Source: an uncultured Collinsella sp. (GTDB taxonomy: Bacteria; Actinomycetota; Coriobacteriia; Coriobacteriales; Coriobacteriaceae). Taken from it: a stretch of 23,754 nt of DNA. The stretch is from the NCBI GenBank assembly GCA_902493515.1, contig CABUPE010000036.1, positions 1-23,754 of the forward strand, written 5' to 3'. A model generated the notes under the pieces. The model worked only from the letters and a program-made list of their open reading frames with translations, was not told the origin of the DNA and ran no database searches. The position numbers and the translations under genes are program-made. Positions 17,472 through 23,754 of this stretch are shown here, piece after piece (position 1 is the stretch's first letter; the number at the start of each line of letters is the position of its first letter).

Positions 17472-17587
17472 GGAACCTATGACCATACCCGGTCCCGACC
17501 GTTTACCGAGCAATAGGGTCGCCACGCCCGCCAACCATGTACTATGTACGAGCATTTGTCTAAACCCGCAACCAAAAGGACCCCATC

Positions 17588-18277
17588 TTGCCCGTCGTCG
17601 CCGCTATGACCGTTACCTCACACGCCACGGATGCCATGGTCGCTATTCCGTTTTGGCTCGAGATGTTCGCTGTTGTCGCGGCATCGATCTCAGGCGTGTT
17701 GGTCGCACGCGAGCACAAGCTCGACCTGGTGGGCGCGGTCGCGCTTGCCGTGGTCTGTGGCCTGGGCGGCGGTCTTTTACGCGACATGACGCTGCAGGTG
17801 GGCAACGTCTACATCCTCAACCAGCCGATGGCACTGCCGCTTTCCATCGCCACGGCAGCCATCATCTACATTTTCCCGGCAATCGTCGACAAACCCGAAA
17901 AACTCATTCCCCTGCTCGACATCATCTCGGTCGGCATCTATGCCGCCACCGGAGCGGACAAGGCGCTGGTCTACGGCTTTGCACCGGCGGTGTGCATCAT
18001 GATGGGCTTTTTTACCGCGGTGGGCGGCGGCATGTTGCGCGACGGCTTTATGGGCGTGGTTCCGGGCATTTTCCAACGCACTAACTTTTATGCCATCGCG
18101 GCCATCGCCGGATCGGCAAGCTATGTAAGCCTCGTTATGAGTGGCTTGGTCAGCAATGTCGTCGCGTTGGTCGTATGCGTTGTCGTGACCATGGGTCTGC
18201 GCTGGCTCTCACTGCGCTTTGACATCAAAAGCCCCACCGAAGAAGATATTGCGCGCTTCTTGCACCGTAAAAAGTAG
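17588..18277 (+). CDS. UPF0126 / TRIC-type membrane channel or transporter
   Basis: A 229-residue integral membrane protein with about seven transmembrane segments and two homologous halves, each marked by the glycine-rich motif GGGLLRD (60-66) and GGGMLRD (146-152). That pair is diagnostic of the UPF0126 family, whose bacterial members have been described as TRIC-like cation channels and, for some, glycine transporters. Which applies here cannot be read from sequence. The start is taken as TTG at 17588, because AAAGGA lies seven bases upstream; the nearest in-frame ATG, at 17606, has no ribosome binding site. The C-terminus is short, basic and cytoplasmic (FLHRKK). It stands alone after the repeat module. 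Confidence 0.88.
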   Translation: MPVVAAMTVTSHATDAMVAIPFWLEMFAVVAASISGVLVAREHKLDLVGAVALAVVCGLGGGLLRDMTLQVGNVYILNQPMALPLSIATAAIIYIFPAIVDKPEKLIPLLDIISVGIYAATGADKALVYGFAPAVCIMMGFFTAVGGGMLRDGFMGVVPGIFQRTNFYAIAAIAGSASYVSLVMSGLVSNVVALVVCVVVTMGLRWLSLRFDIKSPTEEDIARFLHRKK

Positions 18278-18384
18278 ACAGCACGGCACGACCCTTCGAA
18301 ATGCAACCGAGAGGTTCTTTTAGAGCGCCCACGCGTTGGGTACCCTGTTAGATATATGCCGAACACCTAACAAAAGGATCAACC

Positions 18385-19530
18385 ATGGCTTTCAATCAAA
18401 CCGCGGCGGCACCGTCACACAAGATGCGTCGCTGCCTGCTTATGGCATTCGCGCTCATCGCGCTGGCGATCACCGTGCTTCCCACGGCGTCGTTCGCCGA
18501 CACGGACACCGCAGGCAACGTACTTGCGACCGACAATGACGCCAATCCGTCCGGCGTCGAAGGTGACCTGTACTGGGTAGGTCAGGCCCTCAACTTGGAC
18601 GACACGTCCATCGACCGCGATATCATCGCCGCGGGCGATACTCTCTCGATCCGCGACTGCACGGTGGGCGGCGCCATTCGTCTTGCGGCGCGCACCATCG
18701 ACGTTGCCAAGACCACGGTTGATGGCAGTGTGACGGTAGCCGGTCAGCATGTCGTGCTCAATTCCGACAGCACCGCCAACTGTTTCTATGCGATAGGCGA
18801 GACGGTTGCCCTGCGCGGCTCCACCAAGTCGGCAGCGCTTGCGGGCGATACGGTGACCATCGATGGCACCGTCGAGGGCGATGTCGAGGTTTGGGCCGAC
18901 AAGCTCATCCTGGGCAAGAACGCCCACATCACCGGCACCGTGAACGCGCACGTCTCCGAGGACCCCGAGCGCGCCGCGGGAGCCGAGGTCGGCGCACTCA
19001 AGATCGACCGCACCGAGAACGAGGATACTTCCACCGTTAACGATGTCATCGGCGGTATCGTCGCCGCGGCACTCTCGACCTGCTTTGTCGCTCTGCTGCT
19101 CGAGCTCGTCTTTCCGCGTGCGACTGCCAGCGCCGCCGGTATGCTCCACCAGCGCCCCATGCCCCTGTGGGTGAGCGGTCTTCTGGGCACGATTGCTATC
19201 GTCCCCGCCGTCCTACTGCTAATTATCTCTATCGCTGGTCTGTCGCTTGCCGGAGCCCTCATGTGCGGTGTTATTGGCATCGCGCTGGTGTCGAGTGCCT
19301 TTGCAGGGTGCGCGATCGCGCGCATGGTCGGACACAGCCAGAACCGCTACGCCATGGCAGCCGCTGGTGGCGTAATCGCAGGCGCCCTCACGGGGCTTCC
19401 CCTCGTAGGCGGCTTCATCAGCGGCGTGGCCTTTGTCTTTATGCTCGGCTACGTTATCCAGATCATCTGGCGAAACGCCCACCTCAAGCCGCAGCAGCCG
19501 GCTAACACGCCAGGACTCCCCACCGCTTAG
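18385..19530 (+). CDS. Secreted polymer-forming (bactofilin-like) domain fused to a multi-TM region
   Basis: A 381-residue envelope protein of unknown role. A signal peptide covers about 14-38 (RRCLLMAFALIALAITVLP, cleavage near SFA-DT). Residues 60-190 are a series of short repeats of the IAAGDTLSI, GSVTVAGQHV and GTVEGDVEVWADKLIL kind, which is the right-handed beta-helix pattern of polymer-forming domains. After a charged linker (200-218), about five hydrophobic segments follow at 221-243, 262-283, 285-310, 323-341 and 343-362, with a Pro-rich tail. The predicted layout is an extracellular beta helix anchored by a helical bundle. The ATG at 18385 follows AAAGGA. It is probably monocistronic, as the preceding gene ends 107 bases upstream. 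Related polymer-forming proteins act as scaffolds in the envelope, which is an inference here. Confidence 0.82.
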   Translation: MAFNQTAAAPSHKMRRCLLMAFALIALAITVLPTASFADTDTAGNVLATDNDANPSGVEGDLYWVGQALNLDDTSIDRDIIAAGDTLSIRDCTVGGAIRLAARTIDVAKTTVDGSVTVAGQHVVLNSDSTANCFYAIGETVALRGSTKSAALAGDTVTIDGTVEGDVEVWADKLILGKNAHITGTVNAHVSEDPERAAGAEVGALKIDRTENEDTSTVNDVIGGIVAAALSTCFVALLLELVFPRATASAAGMLHQRPMPLWVSGLLGTIAIVPAVLLLIISIAGLSLAGALMCGVIGIALVSSAFAGCAIARMVGHSQNRYAMAAAGGVIAGALTGLPLVGGFISGVAFVFMLGYVIQIIWRNAHLKPQQPANTPGLPTA

Positions 19531-19536
19531 CCGCCA

Positions 19537-19571
19537 ACCACCACAAAGGGACCAGGCACCTTTGTGGTGGT
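19537..19571. repeat. Palindrome after the polymer-forming protein gene
   Basis: The 13-bp perfect arms 19537-19549 and 19559-19571 (ACCACCACAAAGG and its complement) enclose a nine-base loop. Neither strand shows a U-tract, so it is a weak terminator at best. Its style suggests an intergenic palindromic repeat. Confidence 0.6.
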
Positions 19572-19596
19572 GCAGACCAGCTCAGTCCCTATGCAC

Positions 19597-19631
19597 AAAA
19601 AGGGCGCCGACCATTACGGTCGACGCCCTTT
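19597..19631 (-). terminator. Terminator of typA
   Basis: Arms of about 14 bp (19618-19631 with 19599-19612, one G-U pair) are followed on the minus strand by TTTTTGTGC. Confidence 0.85.
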
Positions 19632-19658
19632 CTTGTTAGACGCTATAAAGTCCAGCGC

Positions 19659-21497
<1,839 letters not shown>

Positions 21498-21544
21498 GTA
21501 GTTCCCCTATCTTCTATCCATATACAAACGGCACGCGTATGCGG

Positions 21545-21572
21545 CCCGCCCAGCGATACAACGCTCAGCGGG
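21545..21572 (-). other. Hairpin in the typA upstream region
   Basis: The 11-base arms 21562-21572 and 21545-21555 pair with one mismatch and one wobble around a six-base loop. No U-tract follows, so it is more likely a leader structure than a terminator of the preceding gene. Confidence 0.4.
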
Positions 21573-21614
21573 AATATTGAGCCTTTTACCGAAAACTCGT
21601 TTATTTTAGCGATT

Positions 21615-22064
21615 TTAGATGAGAGGGGTTTCCTCACCTGCAGGTTCAGGGTCGCTCCACATAAAACCATCGCCGGCGCCCATGCCCTCATACAGCACAT
21701 ATGCCGAAAAACCGCTCTCGAGCGTCGTCTCGAAAAAGCTCACGAGCAGGGCGTCATGGTAGCCGCCATCGATCTCGACGCAGCCGGTGTAGCCGATGGC
21801 ATAGCGGACGATACGGCCCAGGCCCTCGTCCTTAAGACCCATCTTGTGCTCGGAGATAAAGTTGGTGGCCGCCTCCAGGCACGCCTCTTCGCCGTCCTCG
21901 TCGAGCGCCGCCAGATAACGGTTGGAAGCAGCATCCTCAATTGCCACGACCACGCCAGGGTTTTCACCGGCGGCAAGGTCGTCCAAGAACGCGCCGATCA
22001 GATCGCACACCATGGCGTCGAGCTCGGCGGAGACGTTACCGGCATCCTGCATATCCTGTGCCAT
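21615..22064 (-). CDS. Small acidic protein of unknown function
   Basis: I do not recognise this 149-residue protein. It has no signal peptide or membrane segment, is strongly acidic, and has alternating helical and strand segments (VVVAIEDAASNRYLAAL, GRIVRYAIGYTGCVEI, DALLVSFFETT, SAYVLYEGMG). That suggests a compact single cytoplasmic domain. The two short cysteine contexts (MVCDL and TGCVE) do not form a known motif. GAAGG lies upstream of the ATG. It follows the two-TM protein gene after about 30 bases and precedes typA, so it is probably part of a small operon with the DUF151 gene. Confidence 0.75.
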   Translation of the reverse strand: MAQDMQDAGNVSAELDAMVCDLIGAFLDDLAAGENPGVVVAIEDAASNRYLAALDEDGEEACLEAATNFISEHKMGLKDEGLGRIVRYAIGYTGCVEIDGGYHDALLVSFFETTLESGFSAYVLYEGMGAGDGFMWSDPEPAGEETPLI

Positions 22065-22094
22065 CTTTAGACCTTCCCATCGAGTCTGACGTCG

Positions 22095-22484
22095 TTACAG
22101 TTCTTGTGCCTCGGCGGCGATCTTGGCGGCAGCGTCGCGGGTGCGCATCATGTCCGCCGCGCGCTTGTCGAGCACCTTGATCTGACTGGTCAGCATGACT
22201 GCATCGACCACGCCCCAGATCACCAGGCCCGTAGAGATCGAAAACCCAAGCGCACCAACTGTACCACGAAGGCGTGAGCAGATTGCCGCGACAAGGGCGG
22301 AGACGACAACCATCTTGATAAACGAGCCGCGGCGCTCGCGGAGCGTGCGGGCCTGCGTCACATAGGCAATGCGAGCCGCCTCAGAAGCCTCCGAGCGCAT
22401 CTGGGCCTCGCGGGCGATCGCAGCCGCCTCATCCGACATACCGCCGGCCATCAGCGAACGCTCCGCATCCTGGCCGCCCCGCAT
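22095..22484 (-). CDS. Two-TM small membrane protein of unknown function
   Basis: A 129-residue protein not recognised as a known family. Residues 1-55 are charged, Ala/Glu/Arg rich and likely helical. Two membrane segments follow at about 57-71 and 74-98, with a short helical tail rich in Ala, Lys and Arg. Its ATG at 22484 directly follows the TAA of the DUF151 gene with no spacer, which points to translational coupling. A later in-frame ATG at residue 12 has GGAG upstream and is an alternative start. The tight junction says it belongs to the same operon. Confidence 0.65.
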   Translation of the reverse strand: MRGGQDAERSLMAGGMSDEAAAIAREAQMRSEASEAARIAYVTQARTLRERRGSFIKMVVVSALVAAICSRLRGTVGALGFSISTGLVIWGVVDAVMLTSQIKVLDKRAADMMRTRDAAAKIAAEAQEL

Positions 22485-22985
22485 TTAGAAGTCATCGGGC
22501 GAGAGCGTATGGACGAACTCGTCGAACTTCTCGAACTCCTGCTCGTCGTCAACTTCCTCGGTATGGGCAGAAACAGTGCCCAGGCGATTCATGATGTCGT
22601 CCTCCACAAACATGGGGGCATTGCTGCGCACGGCAAGGGCAATGGCATCACTGGGACGGGCATCGATCTTGCGCTCGTCACCATCGGCCAGTACGACAAT
22701 CGTCGCGTAGAACACCGGCGGCTCGGCGCGAACGATCTCGATGCGCTCGAGCTTGGCGCCCAGGGCGCCAACAGTATCGAGCAACAGGTCATGGGTAATC
22801 GGGCGATCGGCGCGTCCGCTGTCGATGCCGCGGCTGATTGCCGCAGCCTCAAACGAGCCAGTCTGGATGGAGAGGGAGCGCAGCGGCGCGGGGGAATCCG
22901 ACTTGCTGCAGCGTTCGCGAAGCACGATAAGCGATGGCACGGGACCGGCGGCCATGACGATGGTCTCTATGTCGACACGAACCAT
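22485..22985 (-). CDS. Bifunctional nuclease family protein (DUF151)
   Basis: A 166-residue protein of the family typified by the Arabidopsis bifunctional nuclease and mycobacterial homologues. In bacteria its role is unclear. The diagnostic block is DARPSDAIALAVRSNAPMFVEDDIM (about 108-132, split here only by description), preceded by RITHDLLLDT-like residues at 61-72 and the strand FYATIVVLADG. The C-terminal 30 residues are strongly acidic. The ATG at 22985 has GGAGGTGTTCC directly upstream; an in-frame start at 23015 lies before that site and is rejected. It heads the cluster with the two unknown small genes. Confidence 0.88.
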   Translation of the reverse strand: MVRVDIETIVMAAGPVPSLIVLRERCSKSDSPAPLRSLSIQTGSFEAAAISRGIDSGRADRPITHDLLLDTVGALGAKLERIEIVRAEPPVFYATIVVLADGDERKIDARPSDAIALAVRSNAPMFVEDDIMNRLGTVSAHTEEVDDEQEFEKFDEFVHTLSPDDF

Positions 22986-23123
22986 GGAACACCTCCGGTA
23001 CGTAGCGGTTAACACGCGGCGGCCCGCCGCGTTGAATAGCTATACTACCCAAACTTTCGCGTAGCACACAAAATCAAAGTAGTTAATTTGGGACAGAGCT
23101 TTTTTGACTACCTTCTGTGGCTA

Positions 23124-23159
23124 AGAAAAAAGCCTCGAGGCAATTGCCCCGAGGCTTTT
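23124..23159 (-). terminator. Terminator of the tRNA-Ile/Ala cluster
   Basis: The 10-bp arms 23150-23159 and 23128-23137 (AAAAGCCTCG/CGAGGCTTTT) have further pairing in the loop and run into TTTTTTC on the minus strand. Confidence 0.9.
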
Positions 23160-23170
23160 AACAGTTTTGA

Positions 23171-23247
23171 TGGTGGACCTGACAAGATTCGAACTTGTGA
23201 CCTCCCGGTTATCAGCCGGACGCTCTAACCAACTGAGCTACAGATCC
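23171..23247 (-). tRNA. tRNA-Ile(GAT), copy 1
   Basis: 77 nt with encoded CCA. Acceptor GGATCTG pairs with CAGGTCC through one wobble (U4-G69), and the anticodon GAT is at 23211-23213. It differs from copy 2 at only one base, position 4 of the acceptor. Confidence 0.96.
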
Positions 23248-23251
23248 ATCA

Positions 23252-23327
23252 TGGTGGAGGTTAGGGGGATCGAACCCCTGACCTCAGGCTTGCAAAGCCC
23301 GCGCTCTCCCAGCTGAGCTAAACCCCC
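23252..23327 (-). tRNA. tRNA-Ala(TGC)
   Basis: 76 nt with encoded CCA. Acceptor GGGGGTT pairs with AACCTCC through one wobble, and the anticodon TGC is at 23292-23294 in loop TTTGCAA. It lies four bases upstream (on the minus strand) of tRNA-Ile copy 1. Confidence 0.96.
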
Positions 23328-23338
23328 ACGGAGACAGT

Positions 23339-23383
23339 AATAAACACCCCAGCGGCGACTCGGCTCTCGCTGGGGTGTTTATT
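23339..23383 (-). other. Perfect 16-bp hairpin inside the tRNA cluster
   Basis: Arms 23368-23383 and 23339-23354 are exact complements around a 13-base loop. On the minus strand the U residues lie in the stem base (GTTTATT) and the following bases are ACTGTC, so it is a weak terminator. It lies between tRNA-Ile copy 2 and tRNA-Ala with no room for a new promoter. Confidence 0.75.
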
Positions 23384-23394
23384 GCGAAAGAAAG

Positions 23395-23471
23395 TGGTGG
23401 ACCTGACAAGATTCGAACTTGTGACCTCCCGGTTATCAGCCGGACGCTCTAACCAACTGAGCTACAGGTCC
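23395..23471 (-). tRNA. tRNA-Ile(GAT), copy 2
   Basis: 77 nt with encoded CCA. Acceptor GGACCTG pairs perfectly with CAGGTCC, and the anticodon GAT is at 23435-23437. It is the first gene of the cluster, next to the promoter. Confidence 0.97.
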
Positions 23472-23485
23472 ATCGCGCAAGGGAT

Positions 23486-23515
23486 ATATTAGACGAGTCG
23501 TTACGCGCGCGTCAA
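23486..23515 (-). promoter_or_regulatory. Promoter of the tRNA-Ile/Ala cluster
   Basis: The minus strand reads TTGACG (23510-23515), an 18-base spacer, then TAATAT (23486-23491). The start point would lie about eight bases before mature tRNA-Ile copy 2. Confidence 0.75.
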
Positions 23516-23542
23516 CAACTTTTTTGAAAATCTTTGGGAGGG

Positions 23543-23680
23543 GTTCGCCCCGGCCGCCCGGCGGCATATGAAGTCGCCTGCTCGGACAGTCCTGACTCGC
23601 ACGGAGAGCACATTAAGTGCTCTCCGGCTCGTGCGGAACTCGCGATCGACTTCATATGCCGCCGGGCGGCCGGGGCGAAC
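23543..23680. repeat. Long nested inverted repeat, about 138 bp
   Basis: Perfect 34-bp arms 23543-23576 and 23647-23680 surround a core that holds a second perfect palindrome, 23603-23611 with 23617-23625. GCAC/GTGC pairs (23599-23602, 23631-23634) flank that palindrome asymmetrically. Imperfect pairing extends outward to about 23524 and 23700. An open frame that crosses it on the minus strand is a by-product of the symmetry. Confidence 0.88.
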
Positions 23681-23704
23681 GCGGGTCCCTAGGTTTTCAA
23701 TCAG

Positions 23705-23727
23705 AACCACCCTTAAAAAGGGTGGTT
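23705..23727. terminator. Terminator-like hairpin at the right edge
   Basis: The 10-bp arms 23705-23714 and 23718-23727 (AACCACCCTT/AAGGGTGGTT) have a three-base loop. The direction is unclear because neither side has a long U-tract. The gene it serves is probably outside the window. Confidence 0.55.
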
Positions 23728-23754
23728 TGCTCTTAGGGTATAACCCACGGGCCC

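Noticed and set aside
23501..23710. Minus-strand open frame through the long inverted repeat
   Set aside because: It exists because of the repeat symmetry; Arg-rich with no family resemblance.

Overview
The window reads as a piece of a high-GC bacterial chromosome, most likely a coriobacterium and probably Collinsella or a close relative. This is an inference from GC-rich third codon positions, the rpsF-ssb-rpsR-rplI cluster, tRNA genes with encoded CCA, and an endonuclease-domain protein of a kind I associate with Coriobacteriia. No rRNA, phage structural gene, transposase or CRISPR array is visible.

Positions 1-434 hold no convincing gene but four successive palindromes or hairpins, the last of which runs into the end of carB. 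From 435 to 15224 all genes lie on the minus strand. In transcription order they are rpsF, ssb, rpsR, rplI (terminator), dnaB, purA (hairpin), purD, a Nudix hydrolase (terminator), an ABC exporter with a one-TM partner (terminator), then carA and carB. This is a block of translation, replication, purine and pyrimidine genes. A hairpin with a CNGNGA hexaloop next to the carA ribosome binding site looks like a PyrR target and suggests translational control by uridine nucleotides.

Positions 15225-15728 hold the rpsF leader and promoter and a promoter for two plus-strand tRNA-Ser genes (GGA, CGA). Just after tRNA-Ser(CGA) come an exact inverted 25-nt copy of its 3' end, a run of hairpins, and a module of about 1.27 kb. 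In that module a gene with a PD-(D/E)XK-type (DUF559/Vsr-like) domain is bracketed by two nearly identical 60-bp palindromic repeats. This is the accessory-looking part of the window and the best candidate for something undescribed.

Positions 17588-19530 carry two plus-strand membrane protein genes: a UPF0126/TRIC-like channel or transporter, and a secreted polymer-forming (bactofilin-like) domain fused to a multi-TM region.

Positions 19597-22985 are minus-strand again: a bifunctional-nuclease family (DUF151) gene, two unknown small genes, and typA/bipA with a terminator. The right end has three minus-strand tRNAs (Ile-GAT, Ala-TGC, Ile-GAT) with a promoter. Beyond them is a long nested inverted repeat (23543-23680) that resembles in style the one beside carB.
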